From Marmoricola sp. (lineage in GTDB: Bacteria > Actinomycetota > Actinomycetes > Propionibacteriales > Nocardioidaceae): a stretch of 35,103 nucleotides of DNA. A program made the translations under genes and the position numbers. The notes beneath the pieces are model-generated. The model saw only the letters and a list, made by a program, of their open reading frames with translations, did no database searches and was not told where the DNA came from. The stretch is taken from positions 1 to 35,103 of the forward strand of contig JAOPYC010000103.1 in the NCBI GenBank assembly GCA_025964795.1, given 5' to 3'. Positions 24,833-32,619 of this stretch are shown here, one piece after another. The stretch's first letter is position 1, and each line of letters opens with the position of its first letter.

Positions 24833-26002
24833 TCAGCCGGGTGGGGTCGGGGGCTGGCCGAGGACGCTGAAGTCGACGCCGTCCTCGGGCAGCCCGGTGA
24901 CGGGCTCGACGATGTTCTCGAAGCCGTTGGTGGCGCCCGCGAAGGCCTCGAGGTTCGCGGGGGCGTAGCCACCCTGCTGGAAGTGGGTGACGGCGCTGCT
25001 CGCCACCCGGACGGACAGGGCGCGCTCGTTGGTGAGCAGCCGCAGCCCACCGCTGAACGCTCCCGCGCTCTTCTTCCCCCCGAGCTTCAGCTTGGCCCCG
25101 AGGAAGGCGTTGTCGACCTTGAACATCGCGCTCAGCGGGTTGTGCCGGACCGGGTCGGAGCCGCTGTCGACGTAGTGGTCCAGCAGCGGTACGTCGAAGA
25201 CCAGGCCGGCCCCGTGGGCCTCGCGTACCATCCACAGCAGCGCGGTGTCCGACAACCCGGTCTGCGGGTAGCCGCCGCCGATGTCGGAGTGCGCCCCCTC
25301 GAACCACACCTGCTTGACCCGGGAGTCCTCGGTGGGGGCGTCGGCCACGTTCTCCGGGGCCTCCCAGAACGTGGGCGCGAACTTCAGCCGGGTCTCGTCG
25401 ACCGCCAGCGCGTGCCGGGCGCGCAGGATCTGGGCGCTCAGCTGGACGTCGTGGAAGCCGGGTGCGTGCCGCATGAAGCCGGGTACGCCGAGGGCGCCCA
25501 CCGTGTCGAACACCCCGAGGAAGTCCACCGCGGCAGGGTGGCAGTGGTCGTGCCTGAACTCCTCGACGCTCTCGCCGAAGGCACCACCGACCGGGGCGGT
25601 CCGTTGGTAGTGGTGCACGGCCGCAGGCAGTCGCTCCTCGACCAGCGCCTCCTTGGTGAGCAGGCCCACGCGCCCGACCATGCCGGCCACCGAGCGCGCC
25701 GTGTAGGCACCGCGGCTGAAGCCGAAGATGAAGATCTCGTCGCCGGGCTCGTAGTTCTGGGCGAGGAACCGGTAGCCGGCGATCACGTTGTGGAACAGGC
25801 CGAACCCGAACGCGCCGCCCAGGAGCCGGTCAGCCGCATAGCTCCCGGCGCCGACGCCGCTGACGTAGTAGACGAGCTGGTAGGCGCCGCCGGCCGCCCT
25901 GGGATCGCTCTGCACCGTGCGCGCGATCTTCTCGACGTTGGTGATGGTTTCGTTGTCGGGCTTGTTCCAAGTGCCGTCGCAGCAGACCACTAGTCGCTTC
26001 AT
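24833..26002 (-). CDS. DUF2235 alpha/beta hydrolase (Tle1-like fold)
   Basis: A 389-aa protein beginning MKRLVVCCDGTWNKPDN, the diagnostic start of DUF2235. The nucleophile is Ser96 in GFSRG (94-98); the Asp/His region is visible as GAHSDIGGGYPQTGLSDTAL. Members include the type VI secretion phospholipase Tle1, but nothing for a type VI system is here and actinobacteria lack it, so this is likely a housekeeping or stress lipase or esterase of unknown substrate. ATG 26002 is chosen on the conserved start; the ribosome-binding site is weak. It converges on the serine hydrolase with one base between the genes. Confidence 0.82.
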   Translation of the reverse strand: MKRLVVCCDGTWNKPDNETITNVEKIARTVQSDPRAAGGAYQLVYYVSGVGAGSYAADRLLGGAFGFGLFHNVIAGYRFLAQNYEPGDEIFIFGFSRGAYTARSVAGMVGRVGLLTKEALVEERLPAAVHHYQRTAPVGGAFGESVEEFRHDHCHPAAVDFLGVFDTVGALGVPGFMRHAPGFHDVQLSAQILRARHALAVDETRLKFAPTFWEAPENVADAPTEDSRVKQVWFEGAHSDIGGGYPQTGLSDTALLWMVREAHGAGLVFDVPLLDHYVDSGSDPVRHNPLSAMFKVDNAFLGAKLKLGGKKSAGAFSGGLRLLTNERALSVRVASSAVTHFQQGGYAPANLEAFAGATNGFENIVEPVTGLPEDGVDFSVLGQPPTPPG

Positions 26003-26100
26003 GCGTTCGATGCTCGCAAAATCAGGGCGGTTGCGCATCACCTGTCTGGGCCAGTTTCGTCGGGCGCCGAGGCTGACGCCGTAGGCTGACCCGAGGACCG

Positions 26101-26106
26101 AGGAGG
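26101..26106 (+). promoter_or_regulatory. Strong ribosome binding site of the 29-aa ORF (AGGAGG)
   Basis: AGGAGG lies 5 nt before ATG 26112. A TAGGCT -10-like box at 26082-26087 lies 13 nt further upstream. The full consensus supports that the short ORF is translated. Confidence 0.6.
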
Positions 26107-26111
26107 TCGTC

Positions 26112-26201
26112 ATGAACACCAGGCTCGTCGCGCTCGTGCTGATCGTGGCGCTCGTCGCCACCGGCGTCGGCGCCGGTCTCTCGGTCCTGCTCAGCCGCTA
26201 G
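26112..26201 (+). CDS. 29-aa single-span membrane mini-protein
   Basis: ATG 26112 to TAG 26199-26201 encodes a peptide starting MNTRLVALVLIVALVATGVG and ending in LLSR. It has one positively charged residue at each end and about 23 hydrophobic residues between, a single transmembrane helix. A perfect AGGAGG site is in place and a -10-like box lies upstream. It sits 30 bp before an alpha/beta hydrolase gene and diverges from the DUF2235 hydrolase, so it may be co-expressed with the former. No family is recognised; tiny hydrophobic ORFs of this kind are common in Nocardioides-like genomes but usually unannotated. Confidence 0.6.
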   Translation: MNTRLVALVLIVALVATGVGAGLSVLLSR

Positions 26202-26231
26202 CCGCAGCCTCCTGGAGCCTGTGGTCGCCGG

Positions 26232-27743
26232 ATGACACCTACGCTGGTCTACCTCCACGGCATCGGCGCCGAGCACGACGACGCGTGGCGCGAGGTGCTC
26301 AGCGACGCGCTGGTGCAGGTGGGCTACCCGGGCCTCGCGGACGGCGTCGACTGCCGGGCGCCGAAGTACCCGAACACGTTGCGCTATCCCGGAGACGAGC
26401 AGCACCCGCTGCCGCCACAGACGCGGCCGCACCTGTCGCGGGGTGAGCGAGACGACCTGCGGTGGCGGGTGGAGCGGTCCACTGCGGACCTCGAGCGGGC
26501 GCTCGGCGTCCACGCCGCCGGATGGGGGATGCCGCTGGCCGCCGAGACCGTCCCCGCGGTGATGAAGGCGATCCCGCAGGCCCGCCGCTACCTCGACGAC
26601 GAGGCCACCCGTGCGAACACGCTGCACCGCGTGCTGGCCGCCCTCCCGGCGTCCGGACCGGTCGTGCTGCTGGCGCACAGCCTCGGCACCGTGATCGCCG
26701 CCGACCTGCTGACACGGCTGCCCGCGGGGATCGAGGTGGTCGGCGTGATCACCGTCGGCTCTCCCGCGGGCATCATCGGCGTGCACCGGGGCAGCGATCG
26801 GCTGGAGGTGCTCCGCGAGCCGCTGCCCCAGGTGGCCTGGTGGCTGAACGTGTGGGGCGGTGCCGACCCGGTGACCGGCCTGCGTGGCATCTCGCACCGG
26901 TTCCCGTGGGTGCTCGACATCGTGCTGCCCGGGGCGCGCCATCCGATGGAGAACTACCTGGGCTCGGCCACGGTGGCGACGGCGGTCGGGCGCGCGCTGT
27001 TCGGGAGCCTGGACCGGCGGTTGTCCGTCCCGGAGTCCCTCCCCGAGCCCGAGACCGACGACGTGGAGCTGAACGCCTACCTGCTGCTGACCTACGCACA
27101 CTTCGTGGCCGAGCACCTCCCGCGCCAGCAGCAGACCCGGTTCCGCGGTGCCCTCGACGTCGTCCGGGCCGACCTCAGCGCACGGTTCGAGCTGACCGAC
27201 CCGGGTGACCCGCCCGACCCGGCCCGGTTGCGCACGTTGTCGAAGTCGACCGCCCTGATGCCGTTGCTCAGCGTGGCGATGACCAACCCGGTCGCGCCCT
27301 ACGACAGCGCGATCGGCGCCGCCGCCCGCCGCGACGCCCTGCACGACCTCGCCGTGTGGATCGGGCTCTACAGCGGCTACGGCCGCACCCTCCAGCGGGC
27401 GCTCACCCAGGCGTCGATGGCGATCTCACCGTCCTGGGTCGACCGGCTGTGGCTGCGCCCGCGCCGGCCGCGGTCGCCGGACCGGCTCGACCCCGTCGAG
27501 CTGACCTCGATCCGCCTCGTGGCGGCCGAGCTCGCTCGTCGGCGCGAGGGTCTCGACCCCGATCCGCGGGTCTACGCAGCCCTCACCCACGCCGAGAGCG
27601 AGCTGCTGCGGGACCGGGCCCGGCTCGCGCCGTACTCCGATCCCGGCGGTGTCACCATGCGCCGGCTCGACCGACAGGTGCGCACCCTGGCGCGGGCGCT
27701 GAGGACGTTGCAGCGGAGGGGTCTCGCGCCGAGCGACGTGTGA
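26232..27743 (+). CDS. Large alpha/beta hydrolase of unknown substrate
   Basis: A 503-aa protein. The oxyanion loop YLHGIG (7-12) and the nucleophile motif AHSLG with Ser150 show an alpha/beta hydrolase fold; the middle (VGSPAGIIGVHRG) continues the sheet. The domain covers roughly residues 1-270. The remaining 230 residues are helical and Arg/Leu-rich, with no recognised motif. No signal peptide. It follows the 29-aa membrane peptide by 30 bases and may share its transcript. Lipase-like activity is likely; the target is unknown. Confidence 0.78.
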   Translation: MTPTLVYLHGIGAEHDDAWREVLSDALVQVGYPGLADGVDCRAPKYPNTLRYPGDEQHPLPPQTRPHLSRGERDDLRWRVERSTADLERALGVHAAGWGMPLAAETVPAVMKAIPQARRYLDDEATRANTLHRVLAALPASGPVVLLAHSLGTVIAADLLTRLPAGIEVVGVITVGSPAGIIGVHRGSDRLEVLREPLPQVAWWLNVWGGADPVTGLRGISHRFPWVLDIVLPGARHPMENYLGSATVATAVGRALFGSLDRRLSVPESLPEPETDDVELNAYLLLTYAHFVAEHLPRQQQTRFRGALDVVRADLSARFELTDPGDPPDPARLRTLSKSTALMPLLSVAMTNPVAPYDSAIGAAARRDALHDLAVWIGLYSGYGRTLQRALTQASMAISPSWVDRLWLRPRRPRSPDRLDPVELTSIRLVAAELARRREGLDPDPRVYAALTHAESELLRDRARLAPYSDPGGVTMRRLDRQVRTLARALRTLQRRGLAPSDV

Positions 27744-27755
27744 GACGCTGGCGCG

Positions 27756-28424
27756 ATGGCTGCCGACGAGGTCCCGATCGGCGACTGGTTGGACGCCGGC
27801 ACGAGCGACCCCGGAGCGATCGCCGAGCGCTACGACGACTGGGCGATGGCGTACGACGACGACCTGGCCGCGTGGGGCTACCGGGCGCCCACGGTGGTGA
27901 CGGACACCGTGCTCGCCCGTCATCCCGACGCGACCTCGGTGCTCGACGTCGGCTGCGGCACGGGCCTCGTCGGTCGACTTCTGCGCGACCGCGGCTTCTC
28001 CGGGGTGATCCGTGGACTCGACATCTCCCAGGCGTCCCTCGAGCGCGCCCGGGACGGCGGCGCCTACGGCGCCGTCGAGCAGGCCGACCTCCAGCAGCGA
28101 CTTCCGCTCGAGGACGACAGCGTCGACGCCGTGGTCTGCGTCGGCGTGATGACCTACCTCCCCGAGGTCGAGGCGGTGTGGCGCGAGCTCGCGCGGGTGG
28201 CCCGGCCCGGGGGAGTGGTGGTGGTGACCCAGCGCGACGACCTGTGGGACGACCGCGCGTGCCAGGCCGTGGTGGACCGGCTGGCGAGGGCGGGCGTGTG
28301 GACGGCCGAGGACGTCACCGGGCCAGCGCCGTACCTGCCGGAGGGGTACGGCGGTGGACCCGCGGTCGCCTGCTACTACCTGACCGCGCGGGTCGAACGG
28401 GGCCGCGCCCACGTCATCGCCTGA
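27756..28424 (+). CDS. SAM-dependent methyltransferase, class I
   Basis: A 222-aa protein with motif I VLDVGCGTG (63-70), the acidic ribose-binding end of strand 2 in GLDISQASLERAR and motif IV in DDSVDAVVCVGVMTYLPEVE. The fold is that of Methyltransf_11/25 small-molecule methylases. The N-terminal YDDWAMAYDDDLAAWGYRAP resembles that of WBSCR27-like methylases. The acceptor substrate is unknown. It begins 12 bases after the hydrolase and its end overlaps the convergent DHFR-like gene by 11 bases. Confidence 0.87.
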   Translation: MAADEVPIGDWLDAGTSDPGAIAERYDDWAMAYDDDLAAWGYRAPTVVTDTVLARHPDATSVLDVGCGTGLVGRLLRDRGFSGVIRGLDISQASLERARDGGAYGAVEQADLQQRLPLEDDSVDAVVCVGVMTYLPEVEAVWRELARVARPGGVVVVTQRDDLWDDRACQAVVDRLARAGVWTAEDVTGPAPYLPEGYGGGPAVACYYLTARVERGRAHVIA

Positions 28425-29034
28425 CGCTCGACCGGTCAGACGCTCGGATCCGGTAGCGCAGGTGCAGCACCCGGTCGCCCTGGAGGACGACGTAGGGATC
28501 CTCCAGCAGGTGCTGCGACTCGACCGGGCCGAAGTACTTCTTGCCCCGGCCGAAGACGACCGGCACGACGTCCATCGCCACCTCGTCCACGAGGCCGAGC
28601 GCGAGCGCCTGAGCACCGACGTCGCCGGCACAGAGCGCCACCACGCGGTCCCCGGCGCGCGCCCGGGCCTCGGTCACGGCGTCGGCGACGTCGGTGAAGA
28701 ACGGCACGTCGGCCTCGGGGTGCCAGCCCTCCGGCTTGGGCCGGTGGGACACCACGAGCAGGTGGTCACCGGCCGGCGGCGACGCCTCCCACCCGTTGGT
28801 CAGGTCGAAGAGGTGCCGCCCCTGGACGGTGGCGCCGATGCTGCCCCAGAACGAGGTGACATAGGGGTGCGAGCGCGGCCCGAGCCGGAAGGGGACGTGC
28901 GTCTCCTCGGCCGCCTCGCCGACGATGGGCAGGTCGCCGTTGAAGTACCACTCGAAGAGCGGCCCCACGTCATCGTTCTCGTCGGCGATGAAGCCGTCAA
29001 CGGACACCACTGCGTGCATCACCACGGTTGCCAT
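28414..29034 (-). CDS. Dihydrofolate-reductase-like protein (RibD C-terminal family)
   Basis: A 206-aa protein that starts with VVMHAVVSVDGFIADENDDVGP, the strand-loop pattern of DHFR and of the RibD C-terminal reductase domain. Later segments TVQGRHLFDLTNGW, VVALCAGDVGAQALALGLVD and PVVFGRGKKYF match the actinobacterial dihydrofolate reductase family whose members are often flavin- or NADPH-dependent reductases of unknown role. True folate reductase activity is doubtful because these proteins differ from FolA. Single gene, divergent from the secreted SGNH gene. Confidence 0.87.
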   Translation of the reverse strand: MATVVMHAVVSVDGFIADENDDVGPLFEWYFNGDLPIVGEAAEETHVPFRLGPRSHPYVTSFWGSIGATVQGRHLFDLTNGWEASPPAGDHLLVVSHRPKPEGWHPEADVPFFTDVADAVTEARARAGDRVVALCAGDVGAQALALGLVDEVAMDVVPVVFGRGKKYFGPVESQHLLEDPYVVLQGDRVLHLRYRIRASDRSSVRR

Positions 29035-29274
29035 GACGAAACAGACCTGGTCGCGTGCGCAGACTCATCGCAGGGTTTGCTCGATCCTCGTCGCGCCACA
29101 CCACTGGTGCGAGGACGAGAACCCGGAGTGGAGGTCTTCGAGGAGACGCTGTCTCACGAGGTGGGCCAGGATCTCAACTGAGGCCGTGCGCCCCCACCGA
29201 TCCGACGACATTGGGATACGGTCCAGCTGCCGGTGCGCTGTGACCGACACCACACCCTGTCTCGGAGGCAACGC

Positions 29275-30711
29275 ATGCCATCTCGCCCGGCTCGTCTGGC
29301 GCTCGTCCTGACCACCAGTGCCCTGTTCGCTGGTCTCCTCGTTGCCCCGGCGACCGACAGCGCGGTCGCCGCCACCAGCAGCCGCGCCCCGCTCGACATC
29401 CTCGTGCTGGGCGACTCCTACTCCGCGGGGAACGGTGCCACCGACGACTCGGGCGCGGTGCAGACCTACGGCCCCGACGGGTGCCGTCGGAGCAGGGTCA
29501 ACTGGAGCGAGAAGTACGCCGCGGCCCTGCGTGCGAGCGGCCAACCCGTGCGGCTGGTCAACCATGCCTGCAGCGGCGGGGTGACCGCGGACATCACCTC
29601 GCCCCGGGTGATGGACACCGCGAGCAAGGTCGAGACCGCCCCCGCGGGGGTGACCACCACCGCGCAGGCGGATGCCAGCCTCGCGCGCCGCGACCCCTGC
29701 AACACGCACGCCTTCCCCGACGAGGAGTTCTGGACCTATCACGCCACGAGCGTGAACCTGGGTGTCGTCTCCTACGACTGCACCCGCAACCTGCGCCCGC
29801 AGGCGCGGTTCGTGAACAGCAACGTCGACCTCGTGCTGTTCACTATGGGTGGCAACGACGCCGGGTTCAGCTCGATCGTGCAGGACTGCTTCGTCGTCGG
29901 GGTCCGCACCTCCAGCGGCTGCAAGGGCCGGGTCGACACCGCTCGGGCGCTGCTGCCGCAGATCCAGCAGCGCCTGCGCACCGACATCGCCGCGATCCGA
30001 GCCCACGGGCTGCGCGAGGACGCGAAGCTGGTGCAGCTGGGCTATCCGTGGCTGCAGACCGACAACGACTTCACGCTGAGCGACCCGCCGGGGTACGCCG
30101 CCGGTGACGAGGTCCGGTCCCTCGTCTCAGCAGGAGACGCCGCCATCGCCGCCATCGTCCCCGGGGTCAACGCCGGCCACCCGGGACAGCTCAGCTTCCT
30201 CGCGGGCGTGCCGGAGAAGTTCGCCGGCCACGAGCCCGACGCCGCCACACCCATGGGCAACGCTGACCGCTGGGTCAACCAGGTCGGCGACGGCGACGCC
30301 ATCGAGGTCTGGTACCACCCGAACAGGCTGGGGCAGACCGCCTACGCCCAGATGTTGCAGGCTCGTGGCACGTTCGGCGCCCCGACGAGCCCTCCGGTCG
30401 TGACCCACCCCGGTGTGCGAGCGACGCTGCGGGCCCGGCTCAACCGGCACCGGGTGCACGCCGGTCACCGGGTCCGCCTCAGGATCGCCGTCACCCTGTC
30501 GAACCGCGCGCGACCGCGCGGACGGGTGATCGTGCGCGACGTGGCCACCCACCGGCGACTGGCAGCGGCCACGCTGCATCGGAGCAACCACGGGAAGGTG
30601 CGGCTCAGGTTCCGGCTCCGCCACACCGGCACCACGACCATCGACGTGCTCTACCGCGACCCGGTCGCCCCGGCCGTGCACACGACCCGGAGCATCCGCG
30701 TCGTCCGCTAG
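29275..30711 (+). CDS. Secreted SGNH/GDSL esterase with C-terminal beta-sandwich region
   Basis: A 478-aa exported protein. Residues 1-32 form a signal peptide ending near DSAVA-A. The catalytic domain has GDSYSAGNG (Ser48), GGNDAGF and YHPNRLGQ (His), typical of secreted actinobacterial SGNH lipases. Even-numbered Cys residues suggest disulfides. From about residue 385 there is an Arg-rich region with alternating hydrophobic pattern (VRLRIAVTLSNRARPRGRVI, KVRLRFRLRHTGTTTIDVLY) that looks like an Ig-like sandwich and may bind the envelope. GGAGG at 29264-29268 lies 6 nt before ATG 29275, and a TACGGT -10-like box lies at 29217-29222. The 240 bp upstream contain nothing else that I recognise. 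Confidence 0.87.
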   Translation: MPSRPARLALVLTTSALFAGLLVAPATDSAVAATSSRAPLDILVLGDSYSAGNGATDDSGAVQTYGPDGCRRSRVNWSEKYAAALRASGQPVRLVNHACSGGVTADITSPRVMDTASKVETAPAGVTTTAQADASLARRDPCNTHAFPDEEFWTYHATSVNLGVVSYDCTRNLRPQARFVNSNVDLVLFTMGGNDAGFSSIVQDCFVVGVRTSSGCKGRVDTARALLPQIQQRLRTDIAAIRAHGLREDAKLVQLGYPWLQTDNDFTLSDPPGYAAGDEVRSLVSAGDAAIAAIVPGVNAGHPGQLSFLAGVPEKFAGHEPDAATPMGNADRWVNQVGDGDAIEVWYHPNRLGQTAYAQMLQARGTFGAPTSPPVVTHPGVRATLRARLNRHRVHAGHRVRLRIAVTLSNRARPRGRVIVRDVATHRRLAAATLHRSNHGKVRLRFRLRHTGTTTIDVLYRDPVAPAVHTTRSIRVVR

Positions 30712-30956
30712 CGATCCCGGAGCCTGCCTTCACGTTGATCGAGGTCTTGTCGTCGATCGCGTACGCCGCCCGGTATGCAGACCGCGCCGGAACCGGCCAT
30801 CGTTTGCCCACAAGGTCGACCACCGCGGCGTGGATGCTGTGGTTCTGTCCACCGCCTCGATGCGCATCGCCGTCCGGACCGCATGTCAGCCGCAGCAATG
30901 CTCTCAGCTTCGGTGTCTGCGTTACCTACGCGGACGCAAGAAAGTCGGACGACGCG

Positions 30957-31217
30957 TCAGAGGGAAGGAGGCGGCGGGTCGGAGACGACTCGCCGCTCGC
31001 TGACCGTCTGGCTGCCGTCAGCGTGGGTGGTCACCCGCGCCGCCGTCGTGCGCCGGCGCATGTTCAGCTGCACCCCGGTCAGCACCAGGACCAGGACTCC
31101 GCCGAGCACCAGGATCCAGCCGAGCATCTGGACGTCGATTCCCGAGACCGAGGCGTTCACGGCGAGGGCCAGGACCAGCCCGATCACCAACAGTGCAATT
31201 CCGAGTCCGTAGCCCAT
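30957..31217 (-). CDS. DUF6458 membrane protein
   Basis: An 86-aa protein starting MGYGLGIALLVIGLVLALAV, followed by a short polar turn with NASVSGIDVQMLGW and a second helix GWILVLGGVLVLVLTGVQL, then a charged tail. Two membrane helices with the SGIDV...GWIL turn are the hallmark of DUF6458, a common but uncharacterised actinobacterial family. AGGAGG lies 7 nt before ATG 31217, so the upstream in-frame extension is not used. The 245 bp between the SGNH gene and this one hold no recognised gene. Confidence 0.83.
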   Translation of the reverse strand: MGYGLGIALLVIGLVLALAVNASVSGIDVQMLGWILVLGGVLVLVLTGVQLNMRRRTTAARVTTHADGSQTVSERRVVSDPPPPSL

Positions 31218-31329
31218 CAGGTGCCTCCTGGTCCGGGTCGTCAGGGTGACGACCAGTGACTCAGGGTAGGACTCGAACCGCGCGAAACGGGTCTGATCCG
31301 GCAACCCGGGCCAGGTGGCGCAGGCGCGC

Positions 31330-31335
31330 TACCTT
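31330..31335 (+). promoter_or_regulatory. Candidate -10 box (TACCTT) for a leaderless 2H-phosphoesterase gene
   Basis: TACCTT ends 7 nt before the GTG at 31343, with no Shine-Dalgarno sequence between. Confidence 0.45.
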
Positions 31336-31342
31336 GTCTTCT

Positions 31343-31852
31343 GTGCCCCGACTCCACTCACTCGAGCTGGTGGCGGATGTTGGTGGGGAAGCAGCGATCC
31401 GGGCAGACTGGCAGGCACTGCACGACGCCGGCCTCCGCTCGATGCTCGACCATGCAGGAGCCACCAACACCCCGCACCTGACCGTGATCGCCCTCGCCTC
31501 GATCACCGCAGTCGAGGAGACACGTGCGGTCGCCCTGCTGGGGGAGCTGCTTCCCGTCACCGTGGTGACGTCGGGTGTCGCTGTGTTCGGCGGTCCGCTG
31601 GTCACGCTGGTGCGCACCGTCGACGTGGTCGACGAGGTCACCCGCGCGGTGCTCGACCTGCGTGCCGCCACCGTCGGCCACCAGCACCCCGGTTGGCTGC
31701 CGCACCTGACCTTGGCTCGCCGGCTGCCGCGGACCGACCTCGCGCAGGCCCTGGAGGTCATCGGTCACACCTCCATCGAGGTGTCGCTCGACGTCCTTCG
31801 CCGCTGGGACCCGGAGCTGCGCGAGGTGCGGACCTTGGCCGCTGCCGGCTAG
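31343..31852 (+). CDS. 2H phosphoesterase / 2'-5' RNA ligase family protein
   Basis: A 169-aa protein. Two HxT motifs are separated by about 70 residues: TPHLTV and LPHLTL, the paired catalytic motifs of the 2H superfamily (LigT, ThpR, CPDase). The fold is otherwise conserved only loosely. Known members open 2',3'-cyclic phosphates or join 2'-5' bonds in RNA; activity here is uncharacterised. GTG 31343 is preferred because a -10 box lies at the right distance and the first strand (LHSLELVAD) follows at once. It diverges from the DUF6458 gene. Confidence 0.8.
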   Translation: MPRLHSLELVADVGGEAAIRADWQALHDAGLRSMLDHAGATNTPHLTVIALASITAVEETRAVALLGELLPVTVVTSGVAVFGGPLVTLVRTVDVVDEVTRAVLDLRAATVGHQHPGWLPHLTLARRLPRTDLAQALEVIGHTSIEVSLDVLRRWDPELREVRTLAAAG

Positions 31853-31871
31853 CTGGTGCTCGGGAACGACG

Positions 31872-32483
31872 TCAGCGGACCTCGGCGCCGAGGGCGAGCT
31901 CGAAGCCGGCGCCGTTGCGGGCCAACCCCATCAGCAGGAGTCCGGCCGACTCGAGGAGCGAGGCGGCCTGCAGTCCTCCGGCGTCGAGGGCCCGCAGCTC
32001 CAGGCTGCCCAGGAGCTCTCCGAGGGTGGCCTTCGCCTCCGCACTGTCGCCCGCCATGAAGGCGTCGAGAGGTGTGCCCTTGGCCAGGACGTGACCGAAG
32101 ATCGTGTTCAGCGCCTTGATCACATGGGCGCCCTGGGGGGCGACGGCGGCGATCTCCTGAGCGGCGGAGCTGAGGGTCACCAGCGCGTCGGCGTCGGCGT
32201 TGAAGGGGTTGGAGATGTCGACGAGGATCTTGCCGGCCAACGCGTCGCCGAAGCTCGAGACCGCGTCGACCACGCCGCCGTACAGGACGGCCACGATGAC
32301 GATCTCGCCCGCCGGGCGGGCGCCGTACGTCCCCACGGTGGCTCCGGCGCCGATCTTGTCGGCCAGCGCCTGCGCCGTGCCGGCGTTGCGGCTCAGGAGC
32401 TCGACGGTGTGGCCGTGCTCGACCGCCCGCGTGCCGATGGCGGTGGCCATGTTGCCCGAGCCGATGATGCTGATGGTGGTCAT
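31872..32483 (-). CDS. NADPH-dependent F420 reductase-like dinucleotide-binding protein
   Basis: A 203-aa protein with a Rossmann GSGNMA loop near the start (SIIGSGNMATAIG), the DISNPFN motif and a C-terminal AGGLQAASLLESAGLLLMGL segment. This pattern is found in the F420-NADPH oxidoreductase (Fno)/NAD-binding family. Fno passes hydride between NADPH and F420; F420-free paralogues also exist, so the cofactor partner is uncertain. ATG 32483 follows an AGAAGGG site; the upstream extension is not needed. It diverges from a TetR gene and is its likely target. Confidence 0.8.
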   Translation of the reverse strand: MTTISIIGSGNMATAIGTRAVEHGHTVELLSRNAGTAQALADKIGAGATVGTYGARPAGEIVIVAVLYGGVVDAVSSFGDALAGKILVDISNPFNADADALVTLSSAAQEIAAVAPQGAHVIKALNTIFGHVLAKGTPLDAFMAGDSAEAKATLGELLGSLELRALDAGGLQAASLLESAGLLLMGLARNGAGFELALGAEVR

Positions 32484-32549
32484 GGTGGTGCCCTTCTGTT
32501 GGTGGACGGTGCCGAGCTGCGGCACCGGGTCGCTGAGACGTCGGCATAA

Positions 32550-32587
32550 CCGGAGGGGTCCCTCATTCTATTCCGGAGGGGCGCCTC
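32550..32587. promoter_or_regulatory. Direct repeats in the divergent reductase/TetR promoter region
   Basis: CCGGAGGGGTCCCTC (32550-32564) and CCGGAGGGGCGCCTC (32573-32587) match at 13 of 15 positions, 23 bp apart (about two helical turns). Each also contains a short inverted repeat (GAGGGGTCCCTC in the first). A minus-strand TAGAAT (32567-32572) between them is a likely -10 box of the reductase. The repeats are candidate TetR operators. Confidence 0.5.
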
Positions 32588-32607
32588 GACTTGCTCGACG
32601 GAGCCGG

Positions 32608-32613
32608 TAGGCT
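32608..32613 (+). promoter_or_regulatory. Candidate -10 box (TAGGCT) of the TetR gene, leaderless
   Basis: TAGGCT ends 6 nt before the GTG at 32620. This selects that GTG over the one at 32614, which touches the box. Confidence 0.45.
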
Positions 32614-32619
32614 GTGCGG

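Noticed and set aside
24833-26002. Type VI secretion effector
   Set aside because: Similarity is only to the DUF2235/Tle1 fold. No type VI structural, immunity or VgrG gene is nearby and the organism is Gram-positive.
30605-30898. Minus-strand ORF with a protein-like stretch (VGKRWPVPARSAYRAAYAID)
   Set aside because: It has no start signal, runs into the SGNH gene and matches no family that I know; too weak to annotate, although a decayed gene is possible.
31258-31290. tRNA-like T-arm (minus strand GGTTCGAGTCC)
   Set aside because: The T stem does not pair, and no anticodon or D arm lies at the expected distance. It is an isolated resemblance in the gap between DUF6458 and the 2H gene.
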